A DNA stretch of 64,000 nucleotides, from contig CAJUBE010000023.1 of NCBI GenBank assembly GCA_910584725.1, positions 1-64,000 on the forward strand, read 5' to 3'. Under the pieces are notes generated by a model. The model was not told the origin of the DNA. It did no database searches and saw only the letters and a list, made by a program, of their open reading frames with translations. This DNA is from an uncultured Lachnospiraceae bacterium. Lineage in GTDB: Bacteria > Bacillota > Clostridia > Lachnospirales > Lachnospiraceae. Shown piece after piece: positions 31,746 to 40,440 of this stretch (position 1 is the stretch's first letter; each line of letters opens with the position of its first letter). A program made the position numbers and the translations under genes.

Positions 31746-32589
31746 CCGTCTGACAAAACATTACGGGAGCAAAATTGCGGTGGATTGTGTCAGTGCGGTT
31801 TTGAAGCCGGGCGTATACGGTCTGCTGGGGGAAAACGGCGCGGGAAAGACGACGCTTATGCGGATGCTGTGCGCCATTTTGGAATCCACCTCCGGGGAGG
31901 TGTTTCTGGACGGCAGGGAGATCGTCTCCATGGGCGCCGAATACAGGGACATCCTTGGCTATCTGCCGCAGGATTTCGGCTATTATCCGAACTATACGGC
32001 GAGGGAGTTCCTGCTGTATATGGCGGCGCTCAAAGGGATTCCACGGGATATGGCAAAGAAGCGGGCAGGGGAGCTGTTGGAGGTTGTCGGTTTAAACGAT
32101 GTGGGGACAAAGAAAATGAAGACCTTTTCGGGCGGCATGAAGCAGCGGGTGGGAATTGCGCAGGCGCTCTTGAATCACCCGAAGCTGCTGATTCTGGACG
32201 AGCCGACGGCGGGGCTGGACCCGAAAGAGAGAGTGCGTTTCCGCAATCTGATTTCCGATTATGCCGATGGCAGGATTGTCATATTGTCCACCCATATCGT
32301 GTCGGATATCGAAGCCATCGCGGACGAGGTGCTGCTGATGAAAAAGGGAAAGCTGGTGTCGCAGGGCACGGTTTCCGAATTGACAAAAGAGGCGGCGGGA
32401 AAGGTATGGGAGCTGACCGTTTCCCCGGCGGAGGCGAAAAGCTGGCAGGAGAGGGCATCGGTCGCCAATCTGCGGCATGAGGGGGATCAGGTGGTGCTGC
32501 GCATTCTGGCGGATGAGAAGCCCGCGGAGGGGGCGGTGCCCTGTGAGGCGACGCTGGAGGACTTGTATCTGTATTCTATGCAGGCTTAA
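31729..32589 (+). CDS. ABC transporter ATP-binding protein
   Basis: A 286-residue ATPase of the bacitracin/multidrug export type. Walker A is GLLGENGAGKTTLMRML, the Q-loop GYLPQDFGYYPNYTAREF, the signature FSGGMKQRVGIAQALL, Walker B LLILDEPTAGLDPKER, and the switch His is in ILSTHIVSDIE. The last 65 residues are a family-typical C-terminal extension. It works with the permease at 32715 and perhaps the membrane protein before it. The start overlaps the preceding gene. Confidence 0.92.
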   Translation: MELSVDRLTKHYGSKIAVDCVSAVLKPGVYGLLGENGAGKTTLMRMLCAILESTSGEVFLDGREIVSMGAEYRDILGYLPQDFGYYPNYTAREFLLYMAALKGIPRDMAKKRAGELLEVVGLNDVGTKKMKTFSGGMKQRVGIAQALLNHPKLLILDEPTAGLDPKERVRFRNLISDYADGRIVILSTHIVSDIEAIADEVLLMKKGKLVSQGTVSELTKEAAGKVWELTVSPAEAKSWQERASVANLRHEGDQVVLRILADEKPAEGAVPCEATLEDLYLYSMQA

Positions 32590-32714
32590 ACGGAGGCAAG
32601 GTCACTGTGAAACGCCGATTCGGTGATTTCGGACGATTCCATGTGGGAAGTAATAGCAATTCGAAGATTGCGTTTTGCAATGACCCGGACAGAGAGAAAT
32701 AGGAGAAAGCGGAA

Positions 32715-33962
32715 ATGGAATTATTCAATTTGGAACATAAAAAGTTGTGGAGAAAGAACAGCACCAGAATCTGCGTCCTGCTGTGCCTGCTTTACTGTGT
32801 GGGACTCGGAAGCTTTCTGGTGTATCAGTGGACGATTTACGGAAGTACAAAAGAGAATCATATGGGTCATAATTTTGACGGTTACGAGAACATCAGAAAC
32901 TGTCAGGCGTATTCCCGAAAATACGAGGTACTGACGGACGAGACCCTGCAGGAATGGGTCAGGGACTTTCAGGGGCTTTATGTACAATTGGACGAGGAGA
33001 GGAAATTGCAGGGTAAAGAGAATCTGGAAACGGTTCACAAAGTAAACCATGCAGATCTGTATACGGTGAACGGGTGGATTCGCACGCTCTATCCGGAGCT
33101 TGAGAGGGCGGATATGCTAGGTGTTTCGGTTATGTGCGGTTACGTGGAGCCGGAGCAGCTGACCGGGATTTATGAGAGAAGGGAAAAAGCCGTTGACACC
33201 TTTCTCGAAATCAGCGGACAGACCGGCGCCGAGCGGGACTATCTGTTACAGATCAATGACAGCGTAAAAGAGCCTTTTTGCTGGAGCTGGGCGGAAGGCT
33301 GGTCAAACATTCTCGGCGATACGGTGTCCGGTCTGGGAACTGTCCTGGCGCTGTTTCTCGCCGTTGTCCTTTCCGCCCTTTTTGCCGGGGAGTGGCATGA
33401 CAGTACCGGTCCGCTGCTCCTTACGACGAAAAACGGCTGGAAGAAGCTTGCGGCGGCAAAGATTCTGACGGGAATGGCGTTTACGCTGGAGCTTTTTACC
33501 ATGGCTGCGGCGGGGATGGTCGTATTGCAGATTGTCTTTCTGGGGACGGAGGGGTGGGATATGCCCATTCAGATGGTAAAGATGATCGCGATCGCGCCCA
33601 TGAATATGCTGCAGGCGGAAATCTATGAGTATGCCTTTACCCTGCTCGGCGCATTGGGCTTCGCGGGTGTTGTCATGCTGTTCTCCGCTTTGTGCAAAAA
33701 CCATGTGCTGGCGCTTCTGATGAGTCTGGCGGTGGCATATGGACCTATGACCCTCAGAAACAGGGTGCCTATGGTGTTGGAGAAGGTGTTTGATCTGATG
33801 CCCCTGGTGGGGAGCGGGGCGGATATATACCGCACCAATACCTTCCGACTTTTTGGGCATTATATCTGGTCGCCGTATCTGATCATCTGGGTACCGTTTG
33901 TGATCGGGATTCTGTGCCTTTCGCCTGCCGTTAAGGGATGGGCGAGGCGGATGCGGGGGTAG
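32715..33962 (+). CDS. ABC-2-type permease
   Basis: A 415-residue membrane protein. One membrane helix near residues 17-38 is followed by a large outside domain of about 165 residues, then five more helices from about 205 to the end. This is the layout of ABC-2 exporters that partner a single ATPase. AGGAGAAAG lies about 6 bases before the ATG. Between the ATPase and this gene are 125 bases without a gene. The sigma factor, membrane protein, ATPase and permease together form a regulated export operon; the substrate is unknown. Confidence 0.82.
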   Translation: MELFNLEHKKLWRKNSTRICVLLCLLYCVGLGSFLVYQWTIYGSTKENHMGHNFDGYENIRNCQAYSRKYEVLTDETLQEWVRDFQGLYVQLDEERKLQGKENLETVHKVNHADLYTVNGWIRTLYPELERADMLGVSVMCGYVEPEQLTGIYERREKAVDTFLEISGQTGAERDYLLQINDSVKEPFCWSWAEGWSNILGDTVSGLGTVLALFLAVVLSALFAGEWHDSTGPLLLTTKNGWKKLAAAKILTGMAFTLELFTMAAAGMVVLQIVFLGTEGWDMPIQMVKMIAIAPMNMLQAEIYEYAFTLLGALGFAGVVMLFSALCKNHVLALLMSLAVAYGPMTLRNRVPMVLEKVFDLMPLVGSGADIYRTNTFRLFGHYIWSPYLIIWVPFVIGILCLSPAVKGWARRMRG

Positions 33963-33979
33963 GAGATGGAGGGGTAAAA

Positions 33980-34027
33980 TAAGCACCGAAATGAAAAATT
34001 TTGACATATGTTTTCATTTCGGCGCTT
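33980..34027. terminator. Bidirectional terminator between the ABC permease and AraC genes
   Basis: A long stem, AAGC.CCGAAATGAAAA against TTTTCATTTCGG.GCTT, surrounds a 13-base loop. T-rich sequence follows on the minus strand. It serves two convergent genes. Confidence 0.8.
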
Positions 34028-34937
34028 AGCTATCACTGTTCTGCCATTTTCTTCGGTATTCTGTGGGTGAACAATGTGCATATTCCCGAAACACTTTTCC
34101 AAAATAACTGCTGCTCCCCAGACCGCAGTCATGGCTGATCGCTGTAACAGGTTCCTGCCCCTTTGCTAACATCTGACAGGCGGCTTGCAGACGGTAAGCC
34201 CTCATATACTCTACGGGTGTCATGTGCAGACAATCTCGGAACACTCTGTAACATTCCCTTTCGTTTAGGTATGCTGCCGCCGCAAGCTCCGGGATAGATA
34301 TTTTCTCCCCATAATGCTCGTGAATGTATATCATCATCAGCTTTATTTTATCGTTGCTTTTGTTATGTTGGTCTTTCTTTTCACGCATAGGACAGGATAA
34401 TTCAAAAAGCATGAGCCATATTTCCGTGAGGGCTTTCCGCAGTTCTATTTCATACCCAAATTCATCACTGGACAAACGAAATGATGCGGCAATAAGTTTC
34501 AAAACCCTTTCTTCTTCGGCATTGCCCGGAAAAAGCGGGATTACCTCAATCTGCGGGGCCGTTATGACAGGTGCAATATATTTTTGTTCAATCCTGCTTC
34601 CCTGTTCCCCGGCAAGCAGGGAAACATCGAAAATATGAAGCAGCTGTATATTCTGTTCTCTCTGTGATATTGCTTTTGTCATATGGAGTACATTGGAATT
34701 TACCATGCCGCCGCTTCCGGCAGGAAACAACAGTTTTCCTCCCGGCGTATCATATTCAATGCTGCCGCTTTCCATGTAAAAAAGTTCCACCGTCTTGTGC
34801 CAGTGCCACGGCACATAACGTTCTATATACTTGTCAAGCTCTGCCCTCGAGGCGATATAGGGAAAATCTTTTTCAAAACCGGGAAGCAATTCTTCCTTGC
34901 TTCCCGTATAAAATTCAATGCTATGGATATTTTTCAT
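34026..34937 (-). CDS. AraC-family transcriptional regulator
   Basis: A 303-residue regulator. The N-terminal cupin-type domain has YVPWHWHKTVELFYMESGSIEY; the C-terminal double helix-turn-helix has ISIPELAAAAYLNERECYRVFRDCLHMTPVEYMRAYRLQAACQML and CGLGSSSYFGKVFREYAHCSPTEYRRKW. It is a clear paralogue of the AraC regulator at 61.4-62.3 kb. GAGGATGA precedes the ATG on the minus strand. The genes upstream of it on the same strand (HPr-like, ApbE, hydrolase) are separated by a terminator, so it forms its own unit. Confidence 0.88.
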   Translation of the reverse strand: MKNIHSIEFYTGSKEELLPGFEKDFPYIASRAELDKYIERYVPWHWHKTVELFYMESGSIEYDTPGGKLLFPAGSGGMVNSNVLHMTKAISQREQNIQLLHIFDVSLLAGEQGSRIEQKYIAPVITAPQIEVIPLFPGNAEEERVLKLIAASFRLSSDEFGYEIELRKALTEIWLMLFELSCPMREKKDQHNKSNDKIKLMMIYIHEHYGEKISIPELAAAAYLNERECYRVFRDCLHMTPVEYMRAYRLQAACQMLAKGQEPVTAISHDCGLGSSSYFGKVFREYAHCSPTEYRRKWQNSDS

Positions 34938-34970
34938 ATCTGTTCATCCTCGTGTTCCTGCTAAAATGTG

Positions 34971-35002
34971 AACAGGCTGGCCTATAACCGCAGCCAGCCC
35001 GT
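34971..35002 (-). terminator. Terminator after the HPr-like gene
   Basis: Read on the minus strand, AACGGGCTGGC pairs with GCCAGCCTGTT around eleven bases, followed by CACATTTTAGC. It ends the apbE/HPr-like transcript before the AraC gene. Confidence 0.65.
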
Positions 35003-35034
35003 TCCCTTCTTATGATGAAATATTTACAGACAAA

Positions 35035-35274
35035 TCAGCAATCCCCGGCATAATAAGAAACAATGTTCATATAGTCCGTTGGATTAGGGATTTCTAAAAC
35101 AAGCCGCAGGCAGTTTTTGTTTTGGAAATACTGCTGCCACAAACCGCCTTGTACCTTTTCTTCCCCATTGATGTTCAGTTTTCTACCGTCCGGGCAGAGC
35201 ATATTTACTTTGCCGATACAGGCATTGACCGTATCTAAAAAAAATTTCATGTTCAGAATGTTCAGTTTTAACAT
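35035..35274 (-). CDS. Small HPr-like protein without phospho-histidine motif
   Basis: A 79-residue protein starting at 35274, where AGGAGGTGAG lies about 8 bases upstream; a longer frame to 35511 overlaps apbE and is rejected. LNILNMKFFLDTVNACIGKVNMLCPDGRKLNINGEEKVQGG resembles clostridial HPr-fold proteins that lack the active-site His of true phosphocarriers. The size fits the fold. It follows apbE on the same strand with 127 bases between them. Possible roles are regulatory or structural, and the assignment is tentative. Confidence 0.55.
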   Translation of the reverse strand: MLKLNILNMKFFLDTVNACIGKVNMLCPDGRKLNINGEEKVQGGLWQQYFQNKNCLRLVLEIPNPTDYMNIVSYYAGDC

Positions 35275-35401
35275 TTTGCACTCACCTCCTATAAATAACC
35301 GATTTACTTTATAGGTATCATTATAATGCAGGCGGTGCAGGAAAAATATTTCATTTCTGCCCTTATCTATCACTATTCTGACATTTCTTCCGATGTTACT
35401 T

Positions 35402-36487
35402 CTATCTATCCTTTGCAGGGAAATTCTCCGACCGATACTGCGCCCCGTCCCGAGTAACCAGCAGATACGCCACGTCCTTCTCCGCATCCAGCAGTTTCCG
35501 TCCCTTCTCAAGCCCCAGACAGAGACAGGCGGTGGACAGGGCGTCGGCTCTTGTGGAGGACTCGCAGATAATGGTTACCCCGGCAAGTTCATTGTCCACG
35601 GGGTAGCCGGTGGCGGTGTCGAGGACATGGTGGTAGAGCACGCCGTCCTCATAAAAACAGCGCTCATAAATGCCGGAAGTTACCACAGAAGTGTCGCGAA
35701 TCTCCACGGTGTCGAGAGATTTTCCTGTCTCTGCAAAAGGCTCCTGAATGCCGATGCGGAAGGGGGAACCGTCCGGCTTTTCCCCGATGGCAAGCACATT
35801 GCCGCCAAGGCTGATGCAGGCGCTGTAAACACCTTGTGAAAGCAGATATTCCTTCATTTGATCCGCGATATAGCCCTTGGCGATAAAGCCCAGATCGACA
35901 GCGGCTTCCAGGTCAGTCAGGGTGACGGTGCGGCAGGCGGGTTCGCCGGTCTCGTCAGAGGGAGCCGTGCCAAAGCGGATGTTGTCATAGGAGACATGGG
36001 AGAGCGCCTCCCTGATGGCGGCATCTTCCGGCACATGGGCTTCCCCTTCGGAGCCGAAGTCCCAAAGTTCGCTGACCGGGCGGATGGTGGGGTCTATCCG
36101 TCCTTCTGTCCTGTTGGCGTAGTCTACCGCCGTGTTAAGCAGCTTGACCGTCTCCTCCGATACCGTGACGGCTTCTCCATCCGCCTGGTTGATGTTCCAC
36201 ACATCCGAACCTTCCTTTGTGGCGCTGAAAAGATTCTCATATTTTTCCGCCAGAGCGAAACAGCCGTCCAGAATGGCCGCATCCTCCGTGTCATATAAAG
36301 TAATCTGGATTACCGTATCGAAGTAGAATCCCGTCCGGGAGATCGGTTCTTTGTTCCGGGCACAGCCAGTCAGAACGACGGGGAGCAGGACAAGGATTCC
36401 TGCTAGAATAGGATAGCCTGATGTCCCATGTACAAACCAATACGAAAATTGTCTTACTGCGCCGGATAAATAACTGCTTACTTTCAT
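35402..36487 (-). CDS. apbE: FAD:protein FMN transferase (ApbE), lipoprotein
   Basis: A 361-residue exported lipoprotein with lipobox LTGC at about residue 42 after a hydrophobic stretch. The ApbE motifs are present: FDTVIQITLYD, AAVDLGFIAKGYIADQM, ISLGGNVLAIG, TSGIYERCF, YHHVLDTATGYPVDNELAGVTII and the metal-binding STRADALSTACLCLG. ApbE moves FMN from FAD to threonines of RnfD and RnfG-type proteins, and both targets are encoded at 13-15 kb in this window. The start has AGGAGAG 8 bases upstream. The N-terminus is longer than usual (about 30 residues before the hydrophobic signal). Confidence 0.92.
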   Translation of the reverse strand: MKVSSYLSGAVRQFSYWFVHGTSGYPILAGILVLLPVVLTGCARNKEPISRTGFYFDTVIQITLYDTEDAAILDGCFALAEKYENLFSATKEGSDVWNINQADGEAVTVSEETVKLLNTAVDYANRTEGRIDPTIRPVSELWDFGSEGEAHVPEDAAIREALSHVSYDNIRFGTAPSDETGEPACRTVTLTDLEAAVDLGFIAKGYIADQMKEYLLSQGVYSACISLGGNVLAIGEKPDGSPFRIGIQEPFAETGKSLDTVEIRDTSVVTSGIYERCFYEDGVLYHHVLDTATGYPVDNELAGVTIICESSTRADALSTACLCLGLEKGRKLLDAEKDVAYLLVTRDGAQYRSENFPAKDR

Positions 36488-36514
36488 ACTGCAGACTCTC
36501 CTGTAAATTTTGAT

Positions 36515-37348
36515 TTATAGATTCTCAATCCACGTAAAAAACTGATCCAGCCCACGGTTTGTCTCCCTCGTCTCCAGAAACATCCCCGCCGTATACCACG
36601 AGTGCGTATTTTTCTGATCGACCACAGAATAAAGCTCACAAGGATTTCCCAATTCTTTTGCCTTCTCATAAAACCGCTCCGCACAGGAGTAGGAGATCAG
36701 TCCGTCATGCCTGCTTTGGATTAACAGCATCGGAATCTCACTTTTCGTCATTAGGGCGCACGGTTCGCCCTGCGTCCTGTCATAACCCTTTGTAAACAGC
36801 TGGTTCAGGAGCAGTCTCACGGAGAGGGAGTCTTTCTCGGAAAAGCAGTAGGGGCCGCCCACACCGATAAATCCGATTACAGGAGAAAGGTCAACACCAT
36901 ATTCTTCCTGCACTTTTTTGTTGTAGCAGAGAATGGCGGATAAATGCGCCCCGGCGGATGGACCGGAAACAATGACTTTTGAGGTGTCTATTCCCTGCTG
37001 TCTTAAAAAGGAAACTGCCGCGGTATAACCGTTACAGACATCCTCGATCTGACAGGGATATTTGTTTTTTGGGGAAAGCCTGTACCCGAGAGAGAGGAAG
37101 CGGTAACCGTTTTTGGCAACACACTGTCCGACAAAATCAAACAGTTTCGGTGATCCGGCGTTCCATCCGCCGCCGTGCACCCAGACGATCACCTTATCAC
37201 TTGTTCTGTTTTTCGGTTCATAATATAAAAAATACTGCTGTCTGTCATTTCCGAATGTTACAGATTGCGGCGTAATCTCTTTTTTGACGCGCAGCATTCT
37301 GGCATACAGGCCCCAATAGCTGAGGCTTTCTCGAATGGAATCTTTCAT
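36515..37348 (-). CDS. Alpha/beta-hydrolase (carboxylesterase-like)
   Basis: A 277-residue hydrolase. The oxyanion motif is IVWVHGGGWNAGSP, the nucleophile elbow VIVSGPSAGAHLSAIL (G-P-S-A-G), the acid is in LLIQSRHDGLIS, and the catalytic His in QKNTHSWYTAGM. This is the BD-FAE/lipase-like esterase pattern; no signal peptide is present, so it acts in the cytoplasm. The ATG at 37348 follows AAAGG by about 8 bases. It ends 27 bases before apbE on the same strand, so both are probably co-transcribed. Confidence 0.82.
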   Translation of the reverse strand: MKDSIRESLSYWGLYARMLRVKKEITPQSVTFGNDRQQYFLYYEPKNRTSDKVIVWVHGGGWNAGSPKLFDFVGQCVAKNGYRFLSLGYRLSPKNKYPCQIEDVCNGYTAAVSFLRQQGIDTSKVIVSGPSAGAHLSAILCYNKKVQEEYGVDLSPVIGFIGVGGPYCFSEKDSLSVRLLLNQLFTKGYDRTQGEPCALMTKSEIPMLLIQSRHDGLISYSCAERFYEKAKELGNPCELYSVVDQKNTHSWYTAGMFLETRETNRGLDQFFTWIENL

Positions 37349-37480
37349 AAACAAAACCTTTCGTATGTTTTTTGATCACTGGCTGCATAACAAATACCAA
37401 TATTATGCAGTCAAGTTGCCATTTCCCAAATATCATGGTATCATATCTTCGAATGAAAAGACAGTATGAGATCCCACTTA

Positions 37481-37508
37481 CGGGAATGTAGGAAAAACAG
37501 CATTCTCT
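37481..37508 (+). repeat. Degenerate hairpin-2 fragment of the palindromic repeat, copy L
   Basis: GGGAATG...GCATTCTCT matches the hairpin-2 arms GGAGAATGCC/GGCATTCTCC with several changes. It lies just before the ribosome site of the GH25-like gene. Little of the rest of the repeat is recognisable. Confidence 0.4.
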
Positions 37509-37522
37509 GTATTTAGAAAGGA

Positions 37523-38725
37523 ATGATGAATGATATGAAGTTGCCGGGAGAAGAGGAAACGGGGGGCGGTGTAGGGCCTTCCCTGATTTATATGGTGATC
37601 GGCGTGTCCGCTTTTGTCCTGATCGTTCTGTTTGCCGTGTTCAAGGGCAATGACAGCAAGCGGGGCGGCAGCGAATATCTGCAGGAGATGCAGGAGCAGA
37701 AGGAGGAAGAGGCGAAACAGGAGGAGCTGGCGGCGGTGCAGGAGGAGGAAGCAAAGCCCAAGCTCCGTGCGGAGGATCTGGACTTCTGGGATATGTACCC
37801 GGAGGAGGAAGAAGAGACAGAACCGACAGCGGATGCTGGGGATGCGTCGGCGCCGTCCGCGTCTAAGAATCCTTACACCGAGAAGGCGGAGCGTGAGAAG
37901 GAGGTGGACAGGCAGCGGGAAGAGGAGCAGCTAAACGAGCAGCAAAACGATCCTGCCACGGATGGAAAGCATACCCGGATAACGAACCGGGACGGCTCAG
38001 AGGAATGGGTGTTGATCAGTCCTTACCTGACGAAGAACACCTTGGATTTTACAAAGATGGAGGACAAAGCAGGTCTGAAACGGTATATGGAAAACGGCAG
38101 AAAGACTTCCTATGTGGGGGTGGATATCTCCAAGCATACGGGGAAGGTTTATTTTCCGAGCCTGAAGGCGGCGGGGGTGGATTATGTGATGATCCGTCTC
38201 GGCAGCAGGGGCTACAGCACGGGTCAGATCACGCTGGATGAGAATTTCAAGGAAAATATTGAGGGGGCGATCGAGGCCCAGCTTGATGTGGGAGTCTATT
38301 TTTATTCCCAGGCCATCTCTCAGGACGAAGCTGTTCAGGAGGCAAATTTTGTGGTACAGAATCTGGAGCCCTACAGGGCGCACATCAAATATCCGGTTGC
38401 CTTCAATATGGGTTTCGTGTCCAACGACAAGTCGAGAATTGAGGGACTCAGCCGGGAAGATAAGACGACGGTGACGGTAAGCTTTCTTGATTCGGTCAGA
38501 GCGGCCGGCTATGTGCCCATGATTTACGGTGACAAGGAGTGGCTGATCAAGGAAGTGGATCTGACAAAGCTGCAGGAATATGATGTGTGGCTTTCGCAGG
38601 AGGAGGAGATTCCGGATTATCCTTACCGCTACGCCATGTGGCAGTATAACACGGACGGTGTGTTAAACGGCATTGACGGCGGAGCGGATTTAAATATTTG
38701 CTTCGTCAGCTATTCGGAGCGGTAA
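37523..38725 (+). CDS. Membrane-anchored GH25-like protein with altered catalytic motif
   Basis: A 400-residue protein with one membrane helix (about residues 19-41), a coiled-coil-prone Glu/Gln/Lys linker (about 50-150) and a GH25 muramidase-like domain (about 195-400). SYVGVDISKHTG supplies the N-terminal Asp of the family, and VDYVMIRLGSRGY, DVGVYFYSQAIS and MWQYNTDG are the usual strands. Where active enzymes have a D-x-E at the end of the fourth strand, this one has YPVAFNMGF, so both catalytic acids are missing. It may bind peptidoglycan without cutting it. The start is uncertain among three in-frame ATGs (37523, 37526, 37535) after AGAAAGGA. Confidence 0.82.
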   Translation: MMNDMKLPGEEETGGGVGPSLIYMVIGVSAFVLIVLFAVFKGNDSKRGGSEYLQEMQEQKEEEAKQEELAAVQEEEAKPKLRAEDLDFWDMYPEEEEETEPTADAGDASAPSASKNPYTEKAEREKEVDRQREEEQLNEQQNDPATDGKHTRITNRDGSEEWVLISPYLTKNTLDFTKMEDKAGLKRYMENGRKTSYVGVDISKHTGKVYFPSLKAAGVDYVMIRLGSRGYSTGQITLDENFKENIEGAIEAQLDVGVYFYSQAISQDEAVQEANFVVQNLEPYRAHIKYPVAFNMGFVSNDKSRIEGLSREDKTTVTVSFLDSVRAAGYVPMIYGDKEWLIKEVDLTKLQEYDVWLSQEEEIPDYPYRYAMWQYNTDGVLNGIDGGADLNICFVSYSER

Positions 38726-38765
38726 CCGGGATATGTCCGTTTCGCGGACGCGGATGCCGCGGGAT

Positions 38766-39572
38766 TCAATCGGCGCATCGCTCGCGGAAATGTAAAAGAC
38801 GGGAAGAAACCTGAACAGAATTGTAGAGGTCGTTGTAGACATCGGGAGAGATGCCCTCCATGTAATTGGGGGTATATGCCTTGTCTACACCGGCTTTTTT
38901 TAACAGGTCGATGGCCTTGTTGTAGGCGATGGCGGCTTCCACTTCCGTGTCGTAGACGCCCACTTTTACATAGCCTTTTACATGTATTTTTACAAGATAT
39001 CCGGTGCGGCCCTTCTCCTGTACGGCGCTTACGCCGTGAAAGCGGTTAAAAATTTCGATATTCTCATAACGCAGATCGTTTCGATTGCCGTTGATAAAGC
39101 GGTAGTCCCGTCCTTCCACGGCATAGTTTTTGATGCCGTAGCGGCTCATGATATTCACCTGCATACCGTAGTCGGACACGAAATAGTGACCGCCGCGTCT
39201 GGAAATTTTGCGGGAGGAATAGTAGAACAGATCGTCCTTATCAAAAATAAAAAATTCAGTCAGAGAGAAATAGTAATAAAAAAAACGGGGACGGATGTAA
39301 ATGGGCGAAGAAAAATACAGCCCGTTGTCCCGGAAGTTAATCAGGCTCACCCATTTGGCGAAGGCGAGCGGAACGTCCTCGGTATAGTCTTCCAGACGGA
39401 TGGAGGAGTCGCTTAAGAGCGCAGTGGCGGTGAGGTAAATCTCATGCGCCTTTTTTGGATTTTCGTGGCTGCCGAGGCTGATATGTTTATTGCGATAAGT
39501 TAATGAGGCGCGAAAATATATGGTTCCATCCTTCCTTTTTGCCGTATATACGCCTGTTAACGGTTGATTCAT
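38766..39572 (-). CDS. AP2-like/HNH-like DNA-binding protein
   Basis: A 268-residue protein. The N-terminal 45 residues (GVYTAKRKDGTIYFRASLTYRNKHISLGSHENPKKAHEIY) and the C-terminal GYLVKIHVKGYVKVGVYDTEVEAAIAYNKAIDLL both look like AP2 DNA-binding domains. Between them lies YGIKNYAVEGRDYRFINGNRNDLRYENIEIFNRFHG, the NxDNLRxxNL-type part of HNH homing-nuclease-like proteins, but a full HNH set is not seen. Such proteins are often derived from mobile elements and reused as DNA-binding proteins. The ATG at 39572 has AAGGAGGT 9 bases upstream. Confidence 0.72.
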   Translation of the reverse strand: MNQPLTGVYTAKRKDGTIYFRASLTYRNKHISLGSHENPKKAHEIYLTATALLSDSSIRLEDYTEDVPLAFAKWVSLINFRDNGLYFSSPIYIRPRFFYYYFSLTEFFIFDKDDLFYYSSRKISRRGGHYFVSDYGMQVNIMSRYGIKNYAVEGRDYRFINGNRNDLRYENIEIFNRFHGVSAVQEKGRTGYLVKIHVKGYVKVGVYDTEVEAAIAYNKAIDLLKKAGVDKAYTPNYMEGISPDVYNDLYNSVQVSSRLLHFRERCAD

Positions 39573-39721
39573 GGGTCGCACCTCCTTTTAGGTAATTGTA
39601 CCATTTTTGAGAAAAAAAACAAATTTAGAAATATTTTTCCTGTTTTCTGCATAGAATATGATAGCAGCCAAATGAGTCACAGTGTTTCAAACAGTAAACT
39701 GCTTTGACTATGGAGGAAGAG

Positions 39722-40342
39722 ATGTACAGGAAATATATTACAGGCTTCTTTTTGGCGGGGATGACCATATTGTCATCATGGCTCTGCGTCAGGGAGCTGA
39801 AGATTGATCGGATATCGGCCAAGCCTGCCTTCCGCATGGAATACCTGGACACGTCGATGGAGGAAGATAAGCAAAGTTTTGTAGAGATGCTGGAAAGCGT
39901 ATCTTCCGGACAGAGAGTGGTAGACTATGAGGTGTTGGAACAGACGAAGAAGTATCAACTGTCGGACAAGGACTATGATGCGCTTCTTCGAATCGTGGAG
40001 GCGGAGGCAGGCGGTGAGGATCAGGACGGCAAGCTTCTGGTGGCCAATGTGGTCTTAAACAGAGTGAATAATGAGCTGTTTCCGAATACGGTGCTTGAGG
40101 TGGTCATGCAGAAGGAGCAGGGGATCGCCCAGTTTTCGCCAACTGTGGACGGCAGGTACCAGAATGTCCGTGTCAGTGAGGACACGGTAGCGGCGGTGGA
40201 GCGCGCCCTGTACGGAGAGGATATTTCCCAGGGAGCGTTGTATTTCTGTGCCCGCGAAAAGGCGGATTCCGACAAAATGAAATGGTTTGACAGAAAACTT
40301 ACCAGACTTTTTTCCTACGGACACCACGAATTCTTCTTATAG
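39722..40342 (+). CDS. SleB-type cell-wall hydrolase
   Basis: A 206-residue protein with an N-terminal membrane/signal helix (about residues 5-24) and a C-terminal hydrolase_2 domain. YDALLRIVEAEAGGEDQDGKLLVANVVLNRVNNELFP is the SleB/CwlJ signature with the catalytic Glu, followed by FSPTVDGRYQNV and GALYFCAREKAD. SleB enzymes are lytic transglycosylases acting on cortex or vegetative peptidoglycan. The ATG at 39722 has GGAGGA about 5 bases upstream; the 39704 start in the same frame is rejected. Confidence 0.87.
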   Translation: MYRKYITGFFLAGMTILSSWLCVRELKIDRISAKPAFRMEYLDTSMEEDKQSFVEMLESVSSGQRVVDYEVLEQTKKYQLSDKDYDALLRIVEAEAGGEDQDGKLLVANVVLNRVNNELFPNTVLEVVMQKEQGIAQFSPTVDGRYQNVRVSEDTVAAVERALYGEDISQGALYFCAREKADSDKMKWFDRKLTRLFSYGHHEFFL

Positions 40343-40440
40343 GAAATATTGCGCCGACTGCGAAAGTGTGTTAATATTCATGTTGGCAATGAAGCAGTGT
40401 AGTTTTTTTCGAGCTTAGCACTGCGATTCAGAAGAAAGGT

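Noticed and set aside
35275..35511. Extended N-terminus of the HPr-like gene
   Set aside because: It would overlap apbE and lacks a ribosome site; the start at 35274 has AGGAGGTGAG at the right distance.
40343..40440. Possible T-box or amino-acid leader before thrC
   Set aside because: The gap is only about 100 bases and shows no specifier hairpin or T-box sequence.
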